From contig OW051496.1 in the NCBI GenBank assembly GCA_932521035.1, positions 10,788,001 through 10,852,000 of the forward strand: a DNA stretch of 64,000 nt, in the 5' to 3' direction. Positions 12,803-22,929 of this stretch are shown one piece after another. Numbering within the stretch: position 1 is the stretch's first letter; each line of letters begins with the position of its first letter. A program made the translations under genes and the position numbers. This stretch comes from Oscheius dolichura (lineage: Eukaryota; Nematoda; Chromadorea; Rhabditida; Rhabditidae). A model generated the notes under the pieces. That model was not told where the DNA came from. It made no database searches and worked only from the letters and a program-made list of their open reading frames with translations.

Positions 12803-12845
<43 letters not shown>
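12803..12845. repeat. Uninterrupted poly-C (poly-G on minus) tract, 43 nt
   Basis: An unbroken run of 43 C residues on the plus strand, flanked by AACTT and TGTCAAAC. Such tracts can form G-quadruplex structures on the G strand, and long mononucleotide G/C tracts are known in nematode genomes. Exact length may be affected by sequencing. Confidence 0.9.
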
Positions 12846-13425
12846 TGTCAAACAAGAAAACAACAAGGACATGGGAGAGGAGAAGGAAAAGGGCAAGAAC
12901 CTGGTGAGAGCGTATGCTGGTCATGGGCCATTCGGTGCGGTAAACAATCTTGAGGGAAGATGCTACTGGCACCGGGGAGGAGAGATACGCGGAGGAGAGG
13001 TCAATTGGGAGAGGAAGAGACAGAGGGAACTGTTTCACAAGGAGATATGGATCATGTTTTCAATAGAACCTGTGACTATTACATTACATTTGTTCAGAAA
13101 GTTCGATTCATCATGATGTTAGGAAATAGACAGACGAAATAACGAGTAATACAGGAAGACGGGGATGAATAATATCCACTCCCCGTTTTTTTTACAGCGG
13201 AACATAATGTTTTTGAGCTTGTGAAAACAAATAGAAGAGGGGATGATCAACAGCTGCCGTTGAATTGACCGGGAGGGGGGATTTCTCACTGGGAACAGGG
13301 GAGAAGTGGAGATTCGAAGCCGTGCCAGACCCCACTGAGCCCGTCTGTTGCCGTGAAAGCTGGTCTCTTGAAGGATTCAAAGCGCCTTTTCAGGTGTAAA
13401 GCGCTTATAAGCCGGCTTGTCGTCA

Positions 13426-13516
13426 CGGCGTGTGAGCTGTGACGGTGCAAACGATACGGCGTGTGAACTGTGGCGGTGCATTTCGAATTCCTACTGAACT
13501 TTCTTCATGTTTTAAC
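13426..13516 (+). repeat. Tandem pair of 31-nt units plus flank, related to 11435-11500
   Basis: CGGCGTGTGAGCTGTGACGG starts at 13426 and CGGCGTGTGAACTGTGGCGG at 13457, a 31-nt period. The following TTTCGAATTCCTACTGAACT resembles the downstream flank of the 11.4-kb copy, so the element extends beyond the repeated unit. Confidence 0.65.
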
Positions 13517-15694
13517 CAGAAATTTGCCTAAAAAGCTCATACAACTTCTCCCGATGGCAGTTTCCAGGCTGGGGTCCTCTTCCGCTCCAAGTTTCCAGCC
13601 TTTCCCGTTAAATTTCCCCTTGTTCACCAAATTTCGCTCCATTTTGGTTAGTCTCTCTCCCTGTACACATAATATCACCGTAGACCTCCTCTTCCCCGAC
13701 AAACCGGACGCAGTGGAGGAGGAGGCATTTGCATAAACCCTCCAGGTCACCTACGTCAGTCCTCCTCGTCCATAACAAGTTGTGCCGCCACACTTTGGGG
13801 CAGAAGAACTTTCTAATAGAAGGTAAACATCAAAACATTCTACCGGAAGCTGGGATGCTTTCTCAACTGCTCCTCCCGCTAGCCGGTGATAAAAGCCATA
13901 AACCTTATGGCGCCAGGGGACGAACCCTATCAACTATGAATAATTGGGAGAAAATGAAACGAGAGGGAGGAGAACTTTGGACTACCGGAAGAAAAGTGAC
14001 GATATCGGGAGGCAGACAAACTATAGTATTGGCCTAGGGGCTGTATCTTCGTTTCAGGACCTATTCACCGGGAGACCATATATGTTTCGAAGCAACTGCC
14101 ACTTGAGTCAGAGGTCCTGAGAGTCACTGACGTTATTGAAGATCATATTCGTTTCAGGACCTTTTCAGAACACCTCTGGAACAAGGGTTTACCCGCCAAA
14201 TTCTAGAAGAGCCCTGCCCCAGAGGAGCAGAATAAACTGCCCCACGCCTTCCCCTGCTTATATCTTTACCTCCCAGTAATCCGATTACGGTAGCCCCTTT
14301 ATGCTGTCAAAGCTGTCGGTAAGCGGGGTTGTCCCCAGTTTATGACTATTTTACGGTCTATTAGGAGCTCTTCCGAGTGTGAGGGTGATTTATCGCCCGC
14401 CTGATAACACACTATGTACACATTAGACGCGCAACATTGGGAAGGAGAGGCGAGAGACATCACCAATCATTTTACAGATAGTTTTTATACCAATACCATC
14501 GTCTTCTGGACAGTCTTGGAGCCAAGAAGGTCAGGAAATCGGTCATTTCGACGGAAGTTTGGGTTCTGGCGGGAAAGAAGATGGCTGGCCACCTCCTTCT
14601 ACCTTTCTACTTTTGGCAGGTAGCCATGGACGCCGATAAGAATTGAGGGCTAGTCGTTTAGGGAGCAGGTAGTACTGTAGCCCCGAGTGGTCCCCAAGAT
14701 TCCAGCCATATGAGGACCATGGCTAGCACCTTGTTCACTGTCTAACTGTCTAGCTGTGCCTCTTTTTAGCTGAGGTGTTGATCAATTTTCTTCTCTCTCT
14801 CTCTCTGTTCTTATCACGGGTCCCTTCTCGCTCGGAGGCGCCTTGGCTCGTCTATGCGCCCTATCGCTTTTCTCCTCCCTAAGTACCGGATTAACTCGTT
14901 TATGAGCCTACCACCCACACGAGAGAGACTGTAAAACTCATTATTTACGACTCTGGCTACTGGAAAAATGGCAGGGTGAAAAGTTCTGGAGGGGCTGTTT
15001 ATTCAAGAGACCACCGAATCCACAGGATATCCTAGATCCCTGTAGGACCTTTCCAGCACTTTTTTAACTTTAAAAACAGTCCCAAAAAACGTTGTTGATT
15101 AAGAAATTCCATTAAAAAACAGCCCAGATGAGAGGAGCAGGTAGATCTCGGACCTGAGCACACCTGCGCGGCATCCTTTGGAAATAAGAACCAGCGACCC
15201 GAGCCGGAGCCAGCCGGTGGCCTCTCTCTCTCTCTCCCTTACTTCCTAATTAACCCTATATTCTTTCTAAAATTATAAAAATTTCCCTCGAAAGTTCAAA
15301 AAGCGATAAGGAGGAAGTGTGTCCTTAATCCAGAGTGTGTCTAATCCTATTATTCCTAGTCATTTCTACCATCTTCCCCTCCCCTTTTCCTTATATTTCT
15401 CGACACGAACGGTCTTCGCCTTCCCGTTCATATTCTCCAAGTGGGGTAGCATCTGTCACACCGTATAAGGCTGGCAGGCAGTCACTGTGACCTTTTGAGA
15501 GGCTCGGTCTGTCCCCATTCGCATGAGCCACAGCAGGGGGCACCCCACCACGGAAAAACTTTGATGCTTATTCATTTTCTTGCAAAGAAACTGACTCACT
15601 ATTAATTCTATCCATTTTTCCTCTTTAAAACTAAAAAAACTGGAGATTTAGCCCTTTACAACTGCCAGAACCTCTCTCTGGATTGCCCGCACCC

Positions 15695-15715
15695 GCACCC
15701 GTAAAGTCTCGGCAG
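15695..15715 (+). repeat. Solo copy of the palindromic-repeat core
   Basis: GCACCCGTAAAGTCTCGGCA matches the arm of the 8.8-kb palindrome exactly over this stretch. No partner arm is visible nearby. Confidence 0.7.
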
Positions 15716-18041
15716 TTTCTTGATCTGGCACGGCCGAGTCTACAGTAATCCGTTCAAACCCTCTATTTTCCTATTTTCCCTTTTATTTACGCCCTCCTCC
15801 CACAGTTTGAATATATTCCAAAAGATGACATTGAACCACATAACCAGTCTATTGTCCTGTGACTACTGCGAGAGACTCCTCTTTACCGTAATCCGTTTTC
15901 CGGGGACGGGAGAGAGGAGGCCGACGGTGCCTCTCTGATTCGTATGCAAAAATTCGTCCTCCCGCTCTTGATCCTCCCTGCCGCCTAGTCTTCCTCCTCC
16001 TCTCTCGTCCTCTAAATTTAAGAGAGAGGCAGATTAACTTTTACGGTATGATTAAGTTCCTCTCAATCGTGGGGGGTTCAATTATTTTTTATGAGGTGGT
16101 CTCCACGCCCATTACAGTCTCTCCTCTCACAGGAAGTGGCCCCCTCCAGCTCCTCCCGGATGACCTTCCTCCCCGCTCCTCGCAACAGACTGTAAATTGT
16201 CTAATTAGCTCTCTGCCAGGGCTATCCTCCCTCCTCCTCCTCCTCCTCCCCTGAGGGAAGAGACTCCCAGGTCCCGTGCGAGCGCGAGAGTTATCGTTGT
16301 GTTGAAGACCGACCCGTGGGGGACCGGTGCGATTAGATAGTTCCGGTCGAGAGAGGGAACGTGTCGGGGGTTACTGTATGAGGTGACAACGAGAGAGAGA
16401 GCGACTTCGTTTTGTTCGAGAATCTATGACGTTGGGAAAACAGCTAGACGTCATCCTCCCTCGTCTTTCATAACTCCCCCTCTTCTTCTCTATTTCGCCC
16501 TTCTCCAGTGTTTTCTTCCCCTTCTGATCAAGAGATTAGTCCAAGTGGATCTGCCCTAATACTATCAGAAGGAAATACGAAACATTCCAATAATCCCCCC
16601 TGTCCTCTCCTCTCCCCCCGAGCAAAGGAGAAGAAAGCCCGCATAATCCCTGCCTCGTAGGATAATATCTCATTTTCCACCTCATTTTTGGGAAGCCCCA
16701 TGAGACAGGGAGATTAATCACGATAATCACGCGGGTGGAGGTAACCCAATGATCCTATTAACTAGTGCTTCTCCAGAAGGTCCCGAAACGAAAAAAGGTG
16801 GTAGCCAAGTGGGCCACGGCCATCCTCCCTTGTCGTCCTCCCCTCCTCCTGCCTGTACAAACTCCAACCAATAAAAAAATGTAACATTGTGTCTCCCCCT
16901 TGATAAGCACCCAACTAATCCGCAAACTTCGTCCCTGCCAAGATATCTTTACAACCGAGAAAAGGTGAAAGAGAAGGAAGGAAAGAGACTTTTACCACCT
17001 CCAAGGGTGGCAGCTCCCCGGTGCCCCTCCTCTTGTAATTGGCTTGTCGGAAGCCAGAAGAGAAGCCGGAGGACAGCAATATATTGCCAGGGTGTATCAG
17101 TTCCTCTCTCTCTCCTGCTCAGGGATCACCATACTGCCAGCCACCCCGGTGTCCATTTACCTGATTGACTGGTGACGACGTTTGCGTCAGGCCATGTTTG
17201 GGACGGACGGTTAAGACGGATTCTGGGGGATCATGACAACGTCGGCTGTCGATTTGGCTAATTATTTGGATGGTTGGCCGGCGGAGACGAGAGGATCGAG
17301 TACGTCAGGTGGACTACGGGGTACATAAGAAGTACACAAGGTCTCGGATTCCATTCCTCCCAAAAAAAGTCTTTCCAGTTGTCCTCCTCCTCCCCGGAAC
17401 TCCGGTAATTATCCTCCCCCCAATCAACCAAGTTCATCTCCTTCCCTCTCCTGTCACCTGCCTAATGAGCTGTCTTCCCTAGCCCCGGGACATAGCCCGT
17501 CTATAAACAACACGAGTAAGGCATACCAGTGGCATTCCTCCGAGCTATCGCAGGGCCCAAGAGGACTCTTCTCTAGACTACACTAGTCTCTCAACTGTAC
17601 AGTTCTATCCTCCTCCTTCTCTTCTTTAAATACTTTGCCATCTTCCCAGTAGTTATGGCCCACCCGGCAGGTTCCAGGCAGCCAGTTGGGAACCTAGAGA
17701 CTACATGGACTCGTTGGTGGTCCAGACGATTCCTTACTGTCATACAGGCTCAAGACCCATCTGGGGATCCCATCTGAGGCTCGGCCTCGCCCCGGTTAGT
17801 ATTCTCTCGGGTGCCTGGCCTTTCCGGACGTCTCCCTCTCCAGTCCACAGTGAGGCTCCACAGCTCCACAGTCCCCAAGATAATCCCTTACTCTATTTTC
17901 TCTTCCAAAAAGCGATCAAAAAACTACAAATTGACAAGACATATAGTTACCGGTATAGACCACGAAATAACAGGAGGAAATTGCCCCCTGACCAAATGTA
18001 ACGAGACGGTCTGCCAGTAGCAGCAACTGTCTCCTGCCAAG

Positions 18042-18102
18042 ATGTACCTGCCAAAATACTACTACGCTTGGCCAGCTGCTGAAGCTGCTGCTACTGAAGA
18101 AG
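18042..18102 (+). CDS. Candidate upstream coding exon of the first Otx gene
   Basis: ATG 18042 opens MYLPKYYYAWPAAEAAATEE and reaches AAG|GTTCGC at 18102/18103, leaving one nucleotide. Splicing to the acceptor TTGCAG at 19745-19750 would read in phase into [12 protein letters not shown] of the first Otx gene. Against it: the donor is weak, the 1.6-kb intron is long for this window, and phase agreement alone has a one-in-three chance. If unspliced the frame ends at TGA 18159-18161 as a 39-residue peptide. Confidence 0.3.
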
Positions 18103-18161
18103 GTTCGCCGCTTTTATATACTCGCTTTTCTGGCCGTTCTGATTGGTTTATCCGGGGATGA

Positions 18162-19752
18162 GCCGGCTGAGTTTTACCATCAGCCGTAGTAGAGGGCGAT
18201 TGGCCGTCAGGGTACAGGCAGATAAGCTCTTAATACAATTCTTCCTAAACTTTTATACCGGCTTCTGTAATTCCCATTTTCTTAAAGAGCGCCCCCGCTA
18301 CCATTATGAAAGTTCACTATTAAAAACAACAGCTAACCGTCCTCCCCTTTTCTGGTTTTCCAATTAACATATTGCACTGATCTCCCCAGCTCGCCCACAT
18401 TGACTCACGCGCCATCCTCCCTCCCCACTCTGCCTACGGTACTCTCTCTATTCAAGGGGAGAGAGGGGCGTGTCGTTTCGACTCGTCCTATCAGTTCTCT
18501 CTGTTATTATAACCGGGGTGCTAAAGTGTCGTTAAGCCTCTTAACTAGCGTCTCCCCGAGAACAGTTATGCAACCTCCTCCCTTCTTTGCTTAAACCCTT
18601 AGTCTCTCTCTGTCCTTCCGCCCGATTAGCCTTTCCTCGGGTTAATAATATTATGGCGGTTTAAACCGTTCCGCAAACTATTAACATGGGATTAGTCGGT
18701 TTAAGAGGCTTCTTATTGTTTATAATGATGACACACGGGTGTCTCTCTCTCCTGGGAGGTCCACAACCGCCTGGGCGGGGAATTGAAGCTGGCCACCCAA
18801 TTTTTGACAGGTTAAATGGCAGGTCTCGAAGCGATTTATACAGCTGCTTTTCGGATAAAAGCGCCTGTTGCCTGTGAGACCACCGATCGGGCCTTCAGTC
18901 TTCCCTGAAAATTACAGGCGAAAAGTAAAATGCCGACGTTTCAGCACCCGATCCTCCTATGAACAATCTACCGCGCTCCATCGTAATATTATTCTTTATT
19001 ACCTAAAAAATCCACTCGGGCCCTTGAGGCAGCCCTTCTTTTGGCGGCAGGGGCCCAGGAGAGTTATGAGATAAGGGGAAAACTTGCCAACCGACTGTCT
19101 GGGACAGACGGGGCGATCCCGGGTCGGCCGGGAGACGTGGCCATCCAAAACGGGCAGGGTGGCCTTTGGGCTTCAAATGACCTTATATGACCTGGAGATC
19201 CTCTCCTGTCTCTACTAACGTTTTTTCCCCTTCTCCTCTCTCTCACTCCAATTTGCCTAGTAAAGTTCAAACAATGTTGATCTTGATGAAATCTCCTTTC
19301 TCTCTCTCGAGGGCGTAATGCCATGATGTGTGACAAGTTTGTCATTGTCCTCTACAAACAGATCAACACCTGCTGTGGACAGATACGCGATCCGTTCACG
19401 CACGACATGATTTGAACTTGGGATCGGGAACGGCTTTTGTTGATAATTATTCGGGGATCGACCAATTAGGCCCGCTAATTACGCGTCTTCCGGTTATAAA
19501 AAGAGGCTGGGGGTGGATTGACAGTTAGCACCTCATCTCTCGAAGGAAAGAGTGATAGACAGTCTCCTCCACAGATCGATTCCCTCTACCGTAGGCTCCC
19601 CATTTCTGGTTTTCGACCCTTCCGTACCAGAGGGGGCTTATCTGCCGCTGCCAAATGTTACAGTACCCCCACTGCTTCTCTCTCTGAACAAACATTCCAT
19701 TCCCCTTTCTACTTTTCTTTAACTTCGAATTAATATGAATAATGTTGCAGGT
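18162..19752. other. Upstream flank of the first Otx gene
   Basis: No coding exon supported. This is either promoter DNA or, if the candidate exon at 18042 is real, the first intron of the Otx gene. Small open frames in several registers lack recognisable domains. Confidence 0.4.
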
Positions 19753-21016
19753 ATGGCGTATCCGTCAACGTTTTCCGCCTATCTACCGTGTCCGTCGACG
19801 ACGACCCCGAGCCAGGGATTCGGGTACAGTATGGCTCCGGTGCCAACTGCCGCGCTGTCCATGTTCCCGACGACGGGATACAATCCGGGTATGTTTTTAC
19901 CTCATCTTAAATGAGAGAAATAAACAGTACTTTTAGCTATGATTCCGCGTAAGAATCGCCGCGAGCGGACGACTTTCAATCGACAGCAGCTGGAGGTATT
20001 GGAAGGATTATTTGCAACCACCCACTATCCGGATGTCTTCACCAGGGAGAAGGTCGCTGAGCAGATTAATCTCCAAGAGAGTCGCATCCAGGTAAGGACG
20101 GGAGGAGGAGGGCAAGGAGGGAGGGGACTCTATTTGATTGATAACAGTGGCTGGGGAGTTGGGGTCAGGGGACGGCCTAATCCATGGTCAAACAGGGGTA
20201 GGAGGCTATTGGGGACTAGGGGGCAAGCCTCGAACCATTCCAGGGGTGGAGGAGGATTGGCCTAGCTCCGAAATTGGAGAACAGTCTGGGATTCCCCGTT
20301 GCAAGTGTCCACTGGTCTGTTTTTCTCGGGACGGCGGCCATCTCTCGCGTCCCGGCTCCTTATGGTCTCCCAAGGGGAAACTCGCGCCTATATGATTTTA
20401 ACTCGGTCTCACCACCGTCTCCAGACGGATAACCCTGTATTAATGAGGCTGAATGGATTTTTCCAGGTTTGGTTCAAGAACCGGCGTGCCAAGCACCGTC
20501 AACAAGAGAAGCAGAAGCCAAAAATTGAGAAGAAAGAACCCATCGACGAGTCTGCCACCCAGCTGAGCGGCAAGTCCTCCTCCGAGGTCTACACCCCGCA
20601 GCAGATGAGCAGCGAACCGGAGACCGGATCCCCACACAAGGCCTCGCTTAGCCCGATTGAAAGCAAGCCGGCCGCCTCGCCGTCAACCGGCCGTTCCAGC
20701 AGCGGAATTGGTGATTCTTCCTGGAGTAGTAGCGAGCCGTCTTCGGTGAGTCTCCTCCTTCCCTATTTTATATCAATTCCCAAATTTCCAGAGTACTTCG
20801 AGTGCCAGTTCCGCCCTGCCGGCCACCTCAGCCGCGCTGGCCATTACCGTGCCCACGACCACGGCGGCCATTGGCAGCAGCCCTCAAGTCTATAACTCGT
20901 ACGCCTATCCGTATCAATATCTGGAGGGTGCCTACGGCCAATATTATCCGCAGTATTCTCAAGCCAATCCGTATTACTTTGCTGCCTTTAATCAGAATCA
21001 ATCTACCAGTCTCTAA
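19753..21016 (+). CDS. Otx-class K50 homeodomain transcription factor (ceh-36/ceh-37 type), gene 1
   Basis: Four phase-consistent exons: 19753-19888, 19937-20091, 20467-20745 and 20792-21016 (TAA). The protein is about 264 residues if ATG 19753 is the start. An N-terminal Pro/Thr/Tyr-rich stretch precedes a homeodomain starting [19 protein letters not shown], split by an intron inside helix 3 ([18 protein letters not shown]). The Lys of WFKNRRAK is residue 50, the bicoid/Otx specificity residue that selects TAATCC. The tail is Ser/Ala rich, then Tyr/Gln rich ([20 protein letters not shown]). A polyadenylation signal AATAAA lies at 21148-21153. C. elegans has two adjacent Otx genes, ceh-36 and ceh-37, that specify sensory neurons; which one this corresponds to cannot be settled here. 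An upstream exon at 18042 is possible. Confidence 0.88.
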
Positions 21017-22837
21017 GACGAAGATGACTGAAGTCCTCCCTAACTCGAGGAAAGTTTCGACTATAACAGTGTTATCCGGCAGTTAGCCAACTGCCACGGT
21101 TTTTTTAAAAAGAAAAGGAAAAGATATATTTTTTGTTTGTTTAAGAAAATAAAACGTGGCCTTTTTAATGAGCTTAACAACTCGGTTTCTATTTCTCGTT
21201 GTCTCTTGTCGTCCCGTTGCTATAGATTTCCGCCTCCTCCCCCGTCTCCTCCTCCTCGCCCAGTATTACATTATCTCCTTGTCTCCCCTCTTCTACTGTA
21301 CTTGTATTTTGTGAAAAAAACCCGTTGTCTTAATAAAGAAGTGATTAATAGACGGAGATCCCCCCGTGTCCTCGTGGGGATCGGCCAACAAGCGCGCGCT
21401 TCGCTGACTCTTTAGCCTCGGCCTCCTGGTGAGCACTTCACGCGCTTTGAGGTTAGCCGAATATGGACCGGGCGGGAATGAGAGCGTATTGTCCATGGAA
21501 TAAATCAAGTGGCTTACGTCGGGCATTGTTGCAAACGGGTTGTTTTGTAGGGAACGGGAGAGGGGACAAGAGAGGAGATTCTAACAAAACAGATTAAAAA
21601 GAAGGGCGAATATTCTATGGCGGTACTTTAGGGGCAGGCAGATTGCCGCTGGTGGAGTGCCTAAAAGAGTAAGAAGGATGGGAAAAGAGGGACGGACGGC
21701 CGTGTTCTAAAGCCGACCGCTATGAGGCCTCATGATTCCAGCTTGGAGCTGGCTCGGGGGGTAGAAGTCTTTCCAGGACCCATCCAGGAGTGAACAAAAG
21801 ACCGGGAAGGCAGACGCTACCGGGAACTGAAAGTATGGGGGCCACCGTAGTTCCTCCTTCGAATCATGGTGGTAAAAAGGTTGCCAATCTGGAACCGTAT
21901 TTTTTCGGGGGATAATGTAGACAAGACCCTGGAGACCATTTAGGATGGAGCCAGCCTCCCCCTTTCGGTAAAAATGGACGGAAAGATTGGGAACGCCCGG
22001 CTGCTGGGAGCAGAAGGCCTGGAGTCTATCCACCAGGATTATAGACTTCTTGATACCCGGGAACAGTAGCCACTGGCCAGAAAATTACTGAACAATCGAC
22101 CCCAGACCTATTCGAAGCGGGAAGAAGTCAATCAATGCTTGCCAGTCTCTCTCTCCCTTCCAGAGGTCACTGATATCACAAATCTGACTATTGGCGATCT
22201 GCTGTTTGCCATTCTAAGCCCTTCGTGTGTTTTTCTTGTAAATTTTATCTGTTTACATAACAATGGCACTGCCACTCAAGGGAAAGCCCCCTCCCCCAAC
22301 CCGAGAAAAGCAATTTGGACTCCTTGCGTAATTCTGCTTATCCGCCTGATTGTCTCCGGTCAAATTAAGAGATTTGCAGCTTGGAGGTAGCAAATTACGG
22401 GTCGGTGATTAGCCGTCCTCCTCCTCGGCTATTGAGACGGTAGCCTGTAGAGTGGCTTTGGCGGCACGAGTCACAAGCGAGCCGGTTGTGCCGAGGGCAT
22501 ATTCTCAGCTGGAGCTCGGAGAGAGTGATACTTTCCCGGTGGCAGGGAGGGCGAGACGAAAGGCGGGGACGGCTAGTCTTGACCCGGTCGAGGGGGATAG
22601 GCGAGACCTCCAGTTACGGCTGGATATTTTACTTCTATTACCTCTCTCATCTCTTTTTAACCTTGGTTTTTACCTTATATTCCAGCCAAAATGGTTGAAA
22701 CGAACGGAAATAGGGATAAAAACGGCTTTTTTACTCTCGCATGTACCAGTTGTGTGGTGGTGAGCGCTTTTCATTTTGCATGATGATCAGCGACCACTTG
22801 TAATTGTCCTTCAGAGTCCCTTTAATGGAAAGTATGG
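21017..22837. other. Intergenic, 3' of Otx gene 1
   Basis: Contains the AATAAA at 21148-21153 and a second at about 21330. A 108-residue open frame on the minus strand at 21707-22033 has no recognised motif or clear splice partners and was not called. Confidence 0.45.
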
Positions 22838-22919
22838 GACGTCGTGGCCGAGTGGTTAAGGCGACGGCCTGCTAAGCCGTTGGGGTTTCCCCGCGTGAGT
22901 TCGAATCTCATCGACGTCG
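22838..22919 (+). tRNA. tRNA-Ser(GCT)
   Basis: An 82-nt cloverleaf: acceptor GACGTCG pairs with CGACGTC, the D-arm region is TGGCCGAGTGGTTAAGGCG, the anticodon stem-loop ACGGCCTGCTAAGCCGT carries anticodon GCT, a long class II variable arm (GGGGTTTCCCC) follows, and the T arm reads GTGAGTTCGAATCTCAT. Box A (TGGCCGAGTGG) and box B (GTTCGAATC) are intact. A run of seven T at 22923-22929 is a Pol III terminator. The class II variable arm and GCT anticodon fix the identity as serine. Confidence 0.96.
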
Positions 22920-22922
22920 AAA

Positions 22923-22929
22923 TTTTTTT
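22923..22929 (+). terminator. Pol III T-run terminator of tRNA-Ser
   Basis: Seven consecutive T residues begin four nt after the tRNA discriminator base. Confidence 0.85.

Larger units (their letters stand above)
11196..18041. other. Long intergenic region, pyrimidine-rich, no supported gene
   Basis: Nearly 7 kb between the vWA/CUB pair and the first Otx gene. Open frames are short, overlap in many frames and show no domain motifs. It contains a degenerate repeat at 11435-11500 and 13426-13516, a poly-C run at 12803-12845, CT microsatellites near 14792-14806 and 15222-15237, a solo palindromic core at 15695-15715, and many TAATCC/GGATTA hexamers between 14277 and 16921. It is plausibly cis-regulatory DNA for the homeobox genes. 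Confidence 0.55.

Noticed and set aside
21707..22033. 108-residue minus-strand frame
   Set aside because: Compositionally plausible but no motif, no splice partners and no start context; left uncalled.
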